From positions 274,770 through 338,769 of the forward strand of contig NZ_UFQB01000005.1 of the NCBI RefSeq assembly GCF_900496965.1: a stretch of DNA of 64,000 bases, given 5' to 3'. The notes beneath the pieces are model-generated. The model saw nothing but the letters and a program-made list of their open reading frames with translations, was not told the DNA's origin and did no database searches. This DNA comes from Achromobacter agilis (GTDB lineage: Bacteria > Pseudomonadota > Gammaproteobacteria > Burkholderiales > Burkholderiaceae_B). Made by a program: the position numbers and the translations under genes. Below are positions 25,508-33,596 of this stretch, in pieces (the stretch's first letter is position 1; every line of letters begins with the position of its first letter).

Positions 25508-25888
25508 ATGCCGACCGATCTGTCATCGCACTATGTCCTGCTGGACGCCTCGGGCGCCAGCGCCACCGTGGAAGGCGGGGATGCATTCTGGTCGCAGCCG
25601 CCCGGCGAACTCGACCGGTTCGGACGCGGCTGGCTGCTGTCCGAGTACACATTCGCCTCCGACTGGCCACAATGGGAAATGCACCCCGAGGCCGATGAAG
25701 TGGTACGCCTGATGTCGGGCGCAGCCGAACTGCAGCTGGAAGGGCCCGCCGGCATCCAGGCCATCGCGCTGCGGGCCGGCGACGCCTACGTGATACCCAA
25801 GGGCGCGTGGCATACGGTCACGGTCCTGGCGCCCTGCCGCATGCTGCACGTCACCATGGGCGCGGGCACGCAGCACCGGCCGCGCTAG
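25508..25888 (+). CDS. Cupin-domain protein
   Basis: 126 residues with one cupin barrel: WEMHPEADEVVRLMSGAAEL (His, Glu metal ligands) and RAGDAYVIPKGAWHTVTV (last His). Cytoplasmic, substrate unknown. AAGGAAGCGCGCC precedes the ATG, giving a fair ribosome site. It is divergent from the Arm-domain gene (80 bases between) and converges with the MFS permease gene. Confidence 0.75.
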   Translation: MPTDLSSHYVLLDASGASATVEGGDAFWSQPPGELDRFGRGWLLSEYTFASDWPQWEMHPEADEVVRLMSGAAELQLEGPAGIQAIALRAGDAYVIPKGAWHTVTVLAPCRMLHVTMGAGTQHRPR

Positions 25889-25923
25889 GGCCGACTCACA
25901 CCTACTGGAACCTTGCGCAGGCC

Positions 25924-27165
25924 CTAGCCCAACGCGCCGGCCGGCCGGATGCGCCGGATCTCGCGGTCGTCGATCGGCCAGTGCAGCGCGGCCGACAGCA
26001 CGCCCAGCGCCATCGCGCCAAGCCAGATCAGGTCGTAGGACCGCGTCGCCTCGAACACGATGCCGCCCAGCCAGACGCCCAGGAAGGATCCCAGCTGGTG
26101 GCCGAAGAACACGAAACCGAACAGGGTCGTGATGTAGCGCACGCCGAACACCTGCGAGATCAGGCCGTTGGTCAGCGGCACCGTGCCCAGCCAGATAAAG
26201 CCCATGACGGCCGCGAAAACGTACACGGTCCACGTCGACAGCGGCAACAGCACGAACAGCGCGATGGCCCCCGCGCGGATCAGGTAGATGCCCGCCAGCA
26301 GGTACTTGCGGCGGTGGCGCCCGCCCAGCAGGCCGCAAACGTAGGTGCCCATGACGTTGGCCAGGGCGATGATGGCCAGCGCGGCCACCCCGTCGGCCGC
26401 GCGCAGGCCCTTGTCCATCAGGTAGGCCGGCAGGTGCGTGCCGATGAAGGCGAGCTGGAAGCCGCAGGCCAGGAAGCCCAGGTTCAGCAGCCAGAATCCG
26501 GGCTGGGAGAAGGCCTCGCGGATAGCCGCGGACAGCGGCTGGCCGGCGTCCGGCGCGGCCGCGCCCCGCGGCGGGCTGCCAGGCTCCCTCAGCAGGAACG
26601 CCAGGGGCAGCAGCATGGCGCTGGCCACCGCAAACGTCAGCAAGGCCGCGACCCAGCCCCAGCCGCCGATGAGCCATTGCGCGGCCGGCACCAGGGTGAA
26701 CTGGCCCAGTCCGCCCACCGCCCCCGCCACGCCCAGCGCCCAGCTGCGGCGCTCCGGCGCCACCAGGCGGCTCAGCGCGCCGTAAATCACGGCGAACGCC
26801 GTGCCCGACAGCGCAACGCCGATGCATACGCCCGCCGTCCACAGAAACGCCGCGGGCGTCGCGGCATAGGCCATGCCGGCCAGCCCGAGCGCATAGCAGA
26901 CCAGCCCGCCCACGACGACCTTGGCGGATCCGTACCGGTCCGCAATCATGCCGGTGAAGGGCTGGGCAACGCCCCAAGCGAGATTCTGCACCGCCAGCGC
27001 CATGGCGAAGGTTTCGCGGCTCCAGCCCCGCTCCATCGTGATGGGCAGCAGGAACAGGCCCTGTACGTGGCGCACGCCCAGGGCGAGGCCCATGACGACG
27101 CCGCCGGCCACGACCAGCAGCCAGAGTTGAGGGGCATCCAGGGAAGACTTGCGTAGGGCGGACAT
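25924..27165 (-). CDS. MFS transporter
   Basis: 413 residues with 12 predicted membrane segments in two halves joined by a cytoplasmic loop (about 195-220). Family loops include GMIADRYGSAKVVVGG (motif A position, segment 2-3) and YGALSRLVAPERRSWALGV. The composition fits the OFA-like or monocarboxylate branch. Substrate unknown. It lies alone between the cupin gene and the histidine kinase gene, so context does not help. Confidence 0.82.
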   Translation of the reverse strand: MSALRKSSLDAPQLWLLVVAGGVVMGLALGVRHVQGLFLLPITMERGWSRETFAMALAVQNLAWGVAQPFTGMIADRYGSAKVVVGGLVCYALGLAGMAYAATPAAFLWTAGVCIGVALSGTAFAVIYGALSRLVAPERRSWALGVAGAVGGLGQFTLVPAAQWLIGGWGWVAALLTFAVASAMLLPLAFLLREPGSPPRGAAAPDAGQPLSAAIREAFSQPGFWLLNLGFLACGFQLAFIGTHLPAYLMDKGLRAADGVAALAIIALANVMGTYVCGLLGGRHRRKYLLAGIYLIRAGAIALFVLLPLSTWTVYVFAAVMGFIWLGTVPLTNGLISQVFGVRYITTLFGFVFFGHQLGSFLGVWLGGIVFEATRSYDLIWLGAMALGVLSAALHWPIDDREIRRIRPAGALG

Positions 27166-27248
27166 GGCGGACCTCTGCGTAGGACTTCGCCCCCGTTCAG
27201 GCGGGCTCCGTGCCTATTACAGGAGGGCCGCGCCTTCGGTTCAACCGA

Positions 27249-28700
27249 TTATTTTTTGTCCGCTGCATGCCCTGCGGGAATGTCAGCGTCCAGGGCGGCC
27301 GGCGCCCGGATCGAGAACACGGAGCCGCGCCCCGGCCTGGACCGCAGCGTGGCCTCGTAGCCCAGCAATCCCGACAGGCGGCGCACGATCGCCAGCCCCA
27401 GGCCCAGCCCCTGGCCGCTGGGCGGCGCATCCGGCGCTCCGGCCCCGCGCGTGAATTCGGCAAACACCGTCTCTTGCGCCTCGGGCGCAATGCCTGCGCC
27501 GGTGTCCCACACCTGGATCAGCGCGCCGCCGCGCCGGGGCCGGGCGCAGAGCAGCACCCGGCCCCTGGGCGTGTAGGACAGCGCATTGCCCAACAGGTTG
27601 TCCAAAATGCGGCGCAACAGCGCCGGGTCCGTGTCCAATTCGATGGCGGTGGGCAGCACCGTCAGCCTCAGCCCATGCGCCAGCGCCTGCGGTTCGTAGT
27701 CCTGCCGCAGGCTTTCGAACAGGTCGTCCAGGCGCACGCGGTGACGCTCCACGCGCAGCAGGTGCGCGTCCATGCGCGAGACATCCAGCAAGCCGTCCAG
27801 CAGGCGGTTCAGGCCCTCCAGCACCGTTTGCTGCCGCCGCGCCACATGCAGCGTGTCCTGCGGGCTGACGTGACCCTGCTCGGCCCGGCTGGCCAGGATA
27901 TCCGTGAACAGGCCCAGCGCATGGACGGGCTGGCGCAGGTCATGCCCGGCGGCGGCCAGGAAGCGGGTCTTGGCGCGGTCCGCCGCAGCGGCGCGATCGC
28001 GTTCGCGCTCCAGGTTGCAGATCAGGGCCACGTTCTCGAAACGCAGCGCTACGGTGGTCTTGAGGCTGCGGTAGGTAATGGCGCTGAAATAGAGGTTGAC
28101 GCCGAACAGGCACACGGCAAAGGCGGCGTAGACCAGGTGCGTGCCGTCGCCGGCGGCAAGACAGGCCACGGTGAAGGGCGCCAGCATGGCCAGCGCCGAG
28201 CCGGCGTAGGCCGGCGGATAGGCCGACAGCGACGGCACGGCGCCGCTGCACATGCCGGCCAGCATGACGCAGCCGAACGCCAGCATCATGCCGTCCTGGG
28301 AGAGCACGGCGGCCAGTCCCGCCAGGCCCCACAGGAAGCCCGACAGCCAGGACAGCACGCTGAAGCCGCCGACCCAGCGGCCGATCGCCTCGGGCGGGAC
28401 CTGCCGGCGCAGAAATCCCCGGTTGACCACCACTCTCAACGCCGTAAGCACATAGATGGCGCCGGCCCACGCCAGCAGCAGCCAGCCCGGCACGCTGGCG
28501 CGCATCACGTAGGCGACGGGGATCACCACCGCGAAGTTGGCGAACAGCACGCCATAGGACTGCCGGTAGAGCAGGCCCGCCAGCGCAGCCGCCGTGGAGG
28601 CGGCCTCCGTCGCCAGGGACCGGAGCGGCGCCTGACCGGGGCTGGAACGCGGGGAATCGGGGGCCGGAGACGGCGCGGCGGAGGCGGCGGAGGAAGTCAT
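27249..28700 (-). CDS. Membrane sensor histidine kinase
   Basis: 483 residues. An N-terminal region (about 45-205) has six hydrophobic segments and no periplasmic sensor domain. The H-box is GHDLRQPVHALGLFTDIL with phospho-acceptor His near residue 253. The N-box is ILDNLLGNALSYT, G1 DTGAGIAPE and G2 GQGLGLGLAIVRRL. It is transcribed divergently from a LuxR-type response regulator, its obvious partner. A HisKA-type kinase paired with a LuxR-type regulator is a less common combination. The membrane bundle probably senses a lipophilic or membrane-borne signal; this is inference. Confidence 0.88.
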   Translation of the reverse strand: MTSSAASAAPSPAPDSPRSSPGQAPLRSLATEAASTAAALAGLLYRQSYGVLFANFAVVIPVAYVMRASVPGWLLLAWAGAIYVLTALRVVVNRGFLRRQVPPEAIGRWVGGFSVLSWLSGFLWGLAGLAAVLSQDGMMLAFGCVMLAGMCSGAVPSLSAYPPAYAGSALAMLAPFTVACLAAGDGTHLVYAAFAVCLFGVNLYFSAITYRSLKTTVALRFENVALICNLERERDRAAAADRAKTRFLAAAGHDLRQPVHALGLFTDILASRAEQGHVSPQDTLHVARRQQTVLEGLNRLLDGLLDVSRMDAHLLRVERHRVRLDDLFESLRQDYEPQALAHGLRLTVLPTAIELDTDPALLRRILDNLLGNALSYTPRGRVLLCARPRRGGALIQVWDTGAGIAPEAQETVFAEFTRGAGAPDAPPSGQGLGLGLAIVRRLSGLLGYEATLRSRPGRGSVFSIRAPAALDADIPAGHAADKK

Positions 28701-28725
28701 GGGCCTGGCAGGGATGGGTCCCTAT

Positions 28726-28739
28726 AATGACGCATCATT
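28726..28739. promoter_or_regulatory. Palindrome in the kinase/regulator control region
   Basis: AATGA-CGCA-TCATT is a perfect inverted repeat in the 76-base gap between the divergent kinase and response-regulator genes. It is a candidate site for autoregulation by the LuxR-type regulator. Confidence 0.4.
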
Positions 28740-28776
28740 CTGACACAATACGTAGCCGATCCCCCCTCCTGCCCTG

Positions 28777-29412
28777 ATGAGCTTCCCTGTTCCTCGCGCG
28801 CCCCTGCGCGTCCTGCTGGCAGACGACCACGGGATCGTGCTCGAAGGCCTGAAGATGGTGCTGACCGGCATGCCGGCCGCCATCGGCGCCATCGACGAGG
28901 CCGCGACCGGCGAACAGGCGCTGGCCCTGCTGGCGGCGCACGGCGCGGACCTGCTGGTGCTGGACCTGGGCATGCCCGGCGTCTCGGGGTCGAACTGGGT
29001 GCGCGCCCTGCGCGCGAGCTACCCGGCGCTGCGCATCATCGTGCTGACCGCGAATACCGACGAGCGCACGCGCGCGGCGGTGCTGGAAGCCGGCGCGGAC
29101 GACTACCTGGCGAAGACAGGCAATTCCCAGGCGCTGCTCGCGGCCATCGCGCGGCAGGCCGCCGCGCCAGCCCGCGCCCGCACCCCGCAAGCCGCGTTGC
29201 CGGAAGTTCCCGCGGAAACGCTGACGCCGCGCGAGCAACAGGTGCTGGCGCTGGCGGCCCTGGGCGCCACCGCCGCCCAGATCGCGCAAGACCTGCACAT
29301 CAGTCCCTTCACGGCGCGCAAGCATCGCGAGAACCTGATGCGCAAACTGGCCTTGCACAACACCGCGGAACTGGTCGCCTACGCGATGCGCCTGGGCCTG
29401 CCCACGGCCTGA
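28777..29412 (+). CDS. LuxR/NarL family response regulator
   Basis: 211 residues. The receiver domain has the acidic pair in LLADDHG, phospho-acceptor Asp63 in VLDLGMPG, the Thr in VLTANT and the Lys in DDYLAKTG. The C-terminal LuxR helix-turn-helix is TPREQQVLALAALGATAAQIAQDL...FTARKHRENLMRKL. It should be phosphorylated by the divergent histidine kinase and act as a DNA-binding regulator. The targets are unknown; the ECF sigma factor downstream is a possible one. Confidence 0.9.
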   Translation: MSFPVPRAPLRVLLADDHGIVLEGLKMVLTGMPAAIGAIDEAATGEQALALLAAHGADLLVLDLGMPGVSGSNWVRALRASYPALRIIVLTANTDERTRAAVLEAGADDYLAKTGNSQALLAAIARQAAAPARARTPQAALPEVPAETLTPREQQVLALAALGATAAQIAQDLHISPFTARKHRENLMRKLALHNTAELVAYAMRLGLPTA

Positions 29413-29435
29413 AGCCCGCTCATTCCGGGGCGAAA

Positions 29436-29457
29436 AAATACGGCATGCGCCGTATTT
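29436..29457 (+). terminator. Perfect stem-loop after the response regulator
   Basis: AAATACGGC-ATGC-GCCGTATTT, nine perfect pairs with a four-base loop, 23 bases after the stop. The A-run and T-run on the two sides fit a terminator working in either direction. Confidence 0.65.
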
Positions 29458-29650
29458 GCTACCGAATCTTCCAACACTAGACTGGCTCCGCAGCGCCACG
29501 CCATCCCTTCCGAAAGGGCCACGGGGGATCGCGGGCCTGCACCGGAATCCCCCTGCCTCCAAGCCTTTCCGCGCGCCGTCGCGTCCGCGGGCCGGGATGG
29601 TTTGCGCCCGCGCCTGGCGCCCGCCGCCACCCGCCTCGAGCAACCCGTCC

Positions 29651-30253
29651 ATGAACAGCAGCACCGTCGCCATGCACCCTGCTCCTACCGCCGCTTCCCA
29701 TCACGCCTCCCCGCCTGCCTCGCCGCGCCGGGCGCCTCCCGACCTCATCGGACAGCTGGTGCGCGAACAGGGCGCCCCGTTGCGGCGCTTTGTCGGCCGG
29801 CATATAGGCAACCACACCGAGGCGGACGACATCACGCAACAGGCGTTCGTGGAAATGTCGCTGTCGTATGGGCATTTCCGCGGCGACAGCAAGCTGTCGA
29901 CCTGGCTGTACGGCATTGCGCTGAACCTGATCCGCAACCACCTGGCCCGCGCGCCGGAACGGCGCTACACCTTCGTGGACGAAAGCCAACTCGAACCCGA
30001 AGCCTGCCCGCGCCCGGACCCATTGGCGCAGGCGGAATTGCGGCAGACGATCGGCCTGCTGGACCGCTCCATGGGAGAGATCCCCCAGGACTCGCGCCAG
30101 GTGCTGCGGCTGATCTGCGTGGAAGACCTGTCCTATGAAGACGCCGCCGCGCGGCTGGGCGTGCCCATCGGCACGGTGCGCAGCCGCCTTTCGCGCGCCC
30201 GCGCCTTGCTGCGGGTGCGCATGCGGGCGCATGGCGTGCGGCTGGACGACTGA
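29651..30253 (+). CDS. ECF-type RNA polymerase sigma factor
   Basis: 200 residues. Region 2 is EADDITQQAFVEMSLSYGHF, then GDSKLSTWLYGIALNLIRNHLAR (binds -10 DNA). Region 4 is LRLICVEDLSYEDAAARLGVPIGTVRSRLSRARALL (binds -35 DNA). The first 40 residues are Pro/Ala-rich. I chose the ATG at 29651; longer in-frame starts exist back to 29456 but would run through the preceding hairpin and have poor sequence character. No anti-sigma gene is adjacent. It lies upstream of the two WG-repeat genes and may drive them. Confidence 0.85.
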   Translation: MNSSTVAMHPAPTAASHHASPPASPRRAPPDLIGQLVREQGAPLRRFVGRHIGNHTEADDITQQAFVEMSLSYGHFRGDSKLSTWLYGIALNLIRNHLARAPERRYTFVDESQLEPEACPRPDPLAQAELRQTIGLLDRSMGEIPQDSRQVLRLICVEDLSYEDAAARLGVPIGTVRSRLSRARALLRVRMRAHGVRLDD

Positions 30254-30467
30254 ATTCGAGATGCCATTTCCGCCGTTTCCTGGAGCATTTTCGGGATAGC
30301 GGAGCACCTCGCTAACGCTTCGTTTTCTATAGTTACATTTATCGAGCCATTGCTTGCTACGGGTGGTTACAGTGCTGCCTTCCCTTCATTTCTGGCAGAC
30401 CTATGACCATGTGGCACGCCCCGCTCGGCCTCTTTGCTTTCGCGGTTCAATCCCGCCCCGCTGCACG
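30254..30467 (+). promoter_or_regulatory. Leader region upstream of the WG-repeat operon
   Basis: 214 bases, more AT-rich around 30320-30360 than its surroundings, where a promoter could lie. I cannot assign sigma-factor boxes by eye. In-frame codons exist from 30354, but the signal peptide starts at 30468. Confidence 0.3.
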
Positions 30468-33400
30468 ATGAAGGCCCCGCTCATTCTCAAGCCGCTGGCG
30501 CTCGTCCTGGCGCTGGGCGGCCTGACTCTCGCTCAGGGCACAGCGCAGGCGCAATCCGACTGGATCAGCCGCTGCAGCGCCGGATTCTACGAACAGGGCT
30601 CCCGCCCTGACTGCCAGTTGCCGTATCGGGAAGGCCTGGCAGCGGTGCTGACCGGATCGGCCAGCGACAACGCGGGCATCTGGGGCTACATCGATAAGCA
30701 AGGCCGCATGGCAATCGCGCCCGCCTACACGGAGGCCGAGTCGTTCCAGAACGGGCTGGCCGCGGTGAGTCAGGGCGATCGCTGGGGTTACATCGACCGC
30801 TCGGGCAAATGGGCCATCGAACCCCGCTACGCCCGCGCCACCGGCTTCAATGCCGAAGGCACCGCGCTGGCCGAGGAGGACGGTCGCGACGTGCTGATCG
30901 ACCGCCAGGGCAAGGTGATCAAGGCCTTCCCGCTGGGCACGCGCACCAGGGGCTTCCAGCCGGGACAGAAATTGGCGTCGATGGAAATGCCGCAGCCGCC
31001 GCGGCTGTTCAACGCCGCGACCGGCAAGGCGGTCACACTGCCCGCCGGCGTGATGAGGCTGGCCGCGCCCACAGGCGGCTACCTGCCCGCCCAATTGCGC
31101 GACACGCGCTACAGCGGCTGGTGGGGCCTGCTGAACACGGACGGCGGCTGGGCGATCGAACCGCACACGCTGCGGTCCGAGGAAACGCCGATGCGCGATG
31201 GCGACGTGGTGGCCGTCAGGCGCGACGGGCGCTGGCAATTCGTGGACGCGCGCGGCCAGGAACTCGCCCCCGAACGCTACACGCACCTGCGATTCGTGGC
31301 GTCCGGCCTGTGGCTGGCCAAGCCCGGCGACCGGGACAAGGCGCTCTTGTTGAACGGCAAGCGGGAGGTGCTGCATCGCTTCGCCTCGGACTACGCAAGG
31401 GAACAAGAAAAAGACGGCTGGCATTTCGTGATCGACGACGAGGCGGTGCTGCTGGTCGATCCCGCCGGCAAGCTCCGGAATATCGAGGTCGGCCAGGGCC
31501 ACGTGGACGTGCGAGACGGGCAGGCCTGGGTTTACGGCAACCTGCCCGGCAACGCCGCGCAGGCGGAGGCGCCGGGCTCTGGGGCTGAAGCCACCGAGGA
31601 AGAGAGCGCGGAAGCCGGCTCGGAGACGCCGGGCGAAGCGGTGGACGCCGCGATGCCGGCCGAAGCCGTGGCGCAGGCCGGGGCCGAAGCCGAAATGGCA
31701 GTGACGAACCAAGCGCTTACGGCGGATGCCGGCACGGACGCCGCAGCCGACGCCGCCGTAGCCCCGCCCGGCGTGCCGTCGCCGCCCATGGTGGCGGTCG
31801 CGCCCGCGCCTCCTGCCCCCCCTGCCGCCGCGGCAGCGGCAGCAGCAGCGGCAGCGGCGGCCAGCGGCGCCGAAGTCAGCGACGGCGGCCTGGTGCAGAT
31901 CTATACGCGCGAAGGCAAGCCGCTGCTGGACGCCGCCACGCTCGCGCAGCTCCGTGCCTATCGGGTCCGCACTTTGGACCCCAGCGACCGCGCGCGTGGC
32001 GACAGCGCCCGCGCCAAGCTGCCCCTGGCGCTGCTGAACCCGCTCGACTATTCGCTGCCCATGGGCATCCTGACCCCTACGGGCAGAATCGTCACGAACG
32101 CGGAGTGGGAAGATATCTCGGCCTATGACGCCGCCATGCCCCTGCCCGTCCGCACCCACGACAACAAGACCGGCGCAATCGACGCCGAAGGCAACTGGAC
32201 GATTCCGCCCCGCTTCCTCGATATCCGCTCCTTCCGCGGCCCTTACACCTGGGCCCGCCCTCCGGAGATGGCGAAACGGCGCGACAGCGTGCTGATCGAC
32301 GCGCGCGGCAAGACCGCGGCCGTTCCCGCCGCGATCCTGGACGGCGCCGCGGAATTCGATGGCGAGCTGATCCACTATCGCGAACCGGACGAGAACCGCG
32401 AGCGCCGCTGGGGTGTCTGGAGCGTGCGCGACGGCGCGCCGGTGCTCAAGCCGGTGTACGAACAGATCGAAAGGTTCGAGGATGACTGGGCCAAGGTCCA
32501 GGACCAGCGCCGCTGGGGCGTCGTCAACCGCAAGGGCCAGTGGGTGCTGCCCGCCGCCTACGACAGCGCCTATGAGCTGGAATACCTGGGCAACGGTCTC
32601 ATGCTGGTCCGCGACACCGAATCCAAGCCGCGCCGCAGCGGCTATTCCGACCGCTCCTACCGGCTGGTCAACCTGCGCAACGGCAAGTCCAGCGAATTGC
32701 TGACGGAGAAGCCGGAGAAGCTGAAGGGCGGACGCTACCTCGGCAAGCTGGCGGACGCCGGCACCATGCTGTTCGATGCACATGGCGACGCCCAGCGTCT
32801 CTCCGACGGTCCGCCCGCGCGCCGGGAGCAATACGGGGACTGGATCTACATCGAAAACGAGGAGCGCGAAGGCGCCATCGACGCCAAGGGCGAATTGAAA
32901 GTGCCGGCCCTCTACGGTGAATTCAATCCCTTCTTCGTGCAGCCCGAAGGCCTCGCGCGCGCCTATGACGGATCGCGCTACCGTGTGATCGCCCAGGACG
33001 GCAAGACGGTCCTGGCGAATCGGGGAGACGGGACGCCGCTGGCCACCATGAAGCGCATCGTCTTCGAAGATGACGAGACGTCCAGCAGCGTCATCACGGA
33101 CCTGCAGGGCACCGAAATCACGCGTGTCCCGGGCACCTACAGCGTGGAGGAGCGGAGCGCGAGCGAAGGCGTCGTGCCCTATCGCGGCGACGGCGGCAAT
33201 GGCAAATACGGCTTCCTCGATGCGAGCGGCAAACGGGTGGTGGGACCGCACTTCGATTCGCTGGGTCCGCTGAAGAACGGACTCGCCACGGCGCAGCGCA
33301 AGCAGCGCACGGGCAAGTTCTACGGTTACATCGACCTGACCGGCCGCTATGCGATCCCGCCTCTGTTCACCTGGGCGGCGGACTTCCAGGAAGAACGCGC

Positions 33401-33596
33401 GCTAGTGCGCCAGGACGGCTTCATGCAGTTCATCGATACCAAGGGAGAGCCCCTCGCGACGTTTGTCGTGGTGTGCGACACGGTGACGATACTGGACAAC
33501 GCCGGCCGCATCACCTGGCCGCAAAAGAAGATGAGCTGCCCCACGGCCGACAAGCTCGAACTCGCCCCCGTCAACGCCAAAGCGGAACAATCATGA
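30468..33596 (+). CDS. Exported WG-repeat protein 1
   Basis: 1042 residues. Signal peptide MKAPLILKPLALVLALGG...AQA (about 1-28). The body is built of WG repeats (for example WGYIDKQGRMAIAPAYTEAESFQNGLAAV, WGYIDRSGKWAIEPRY, WGVVNRKGQWVLPAAYDSAY, YGFLDASGKRVVGPHFDSLG). Residues about 400-470 form an Ala/Glu/Pro-rich linker with a poly-Ala run, dividing two repeat regions. A Cys pair lies near the N-terminus (SRCSAGFY, PDCQLPY) and another at the end (VVCDTV, KMSCPTA). WG repeats are likely beta-structured binding surfaces; no enzymatic motif is seen. The stop overlaps the next start (ATGA). Confidence 0.85.
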   Translation: MKAPLILKPLALVLALGGLTLAQGTAQAQSDWISRCSAGFYEQGSRPDCQLPYREGLAAVLTGSASDNAGIWGYIDKQGRMAIAPAYTEAESFQNGLAAVSQGDRWGYIDRSGKWAIEPRYARATGFNAEGTALAEEDGRDVLIDRQGKVIKAFPLGTRTRGFQPGQKLASMEMPQPPRLFNAATGKAVTLPAGVMRLAAPTGGYLPAQLRDTRYSGWWGLLNTDGGWAIEPHTLRSEETPMRDGDVVAVRRDGRWQFVDARGQELAPERYTHLRFVASGLWLAKPGDRDKALLLNGKREVLHRFASDYAREQEKDGWHFVIDDEAVLLVDPAGKLRNIEVGQGHVDVRDGQAWVYGNLPGNAAQAEAPGSGAEATEEESAEAGSETPGEAVDAAMPAEAVAQAGAEAEMAVTNQALTADAGTDAAADAAVAPPGVPSPPMVAVAPAPPAPPAAAAAAAAAAAAASGAEVSDGGLVQIYTREGKPLLDAATLAQLRAYRVRTLDPSDRARGDSARAKLPLALLNPLDYSLPMGILTPTGRIVTNAEWEDISAYDAAMPLPVRTHDNKTGAIDAEGNWTIPPRFLDIRSFRGPYTWARPPEMAKRRDSVLIDARGKTAAVPAAILDGAAEFDGELIHYREPDENRERRWGVWSVRDGAPVLKPVYEQIERFEDDWAKVQDQRRWGVVNRKGQWVLPAAYDSAYELEYLGNGLMLVRDTESKPRRSGYSDRSYRLVNLRNGKSSELLTEKPEKLKGGRYLGKLADAGTMLFDAHGDAQRLSDGPPARREQYGDWIYIENEEREGAIDAKGELKVPALYGEFNPFFVQPEGLARAYDGSRYRVIAQDGKTVLANRGDGTPLATMKRIVFEDDETSSSVITDLQGTEITRVPGTYSVEERSASEGVVPYRGDGGNGKYGFLDASGKRVVGPHFDSLGPLKNGLATAQRKQRTGKFYGYIDLTGRYAIPPLFTWAADFQEERALVRQDGFMQFIDTKGEPLATFVVVCDTVTILDNAGRITWPQKKMSCPTADKLELAPVNAKAEQS

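Noticed and set aside
28723..28728. Perfect TATAAT as promoter of the response regulator
   Set aside because: No acceptable -35 box lies 16-18 bases upstream on the plus strand, so I did not call a promoter.
31800..31870. GC-rich triplet repeat as possible slippage site
   Set aside because: It encodes a poly-Ala linker with mixed Ala codons (GCC, GCG, GCA), which is not a clean microsatellite.
30447..33251. Long minus-strand reading frame (934 codons) opposite WG-repeat protein 1
   Set aside because: It is an antisense by-product of GC-rich third positions; the translation is Ala/Arg/Gly/His-rich without domains, and the plus strand has a signal peptide and WG repeats.
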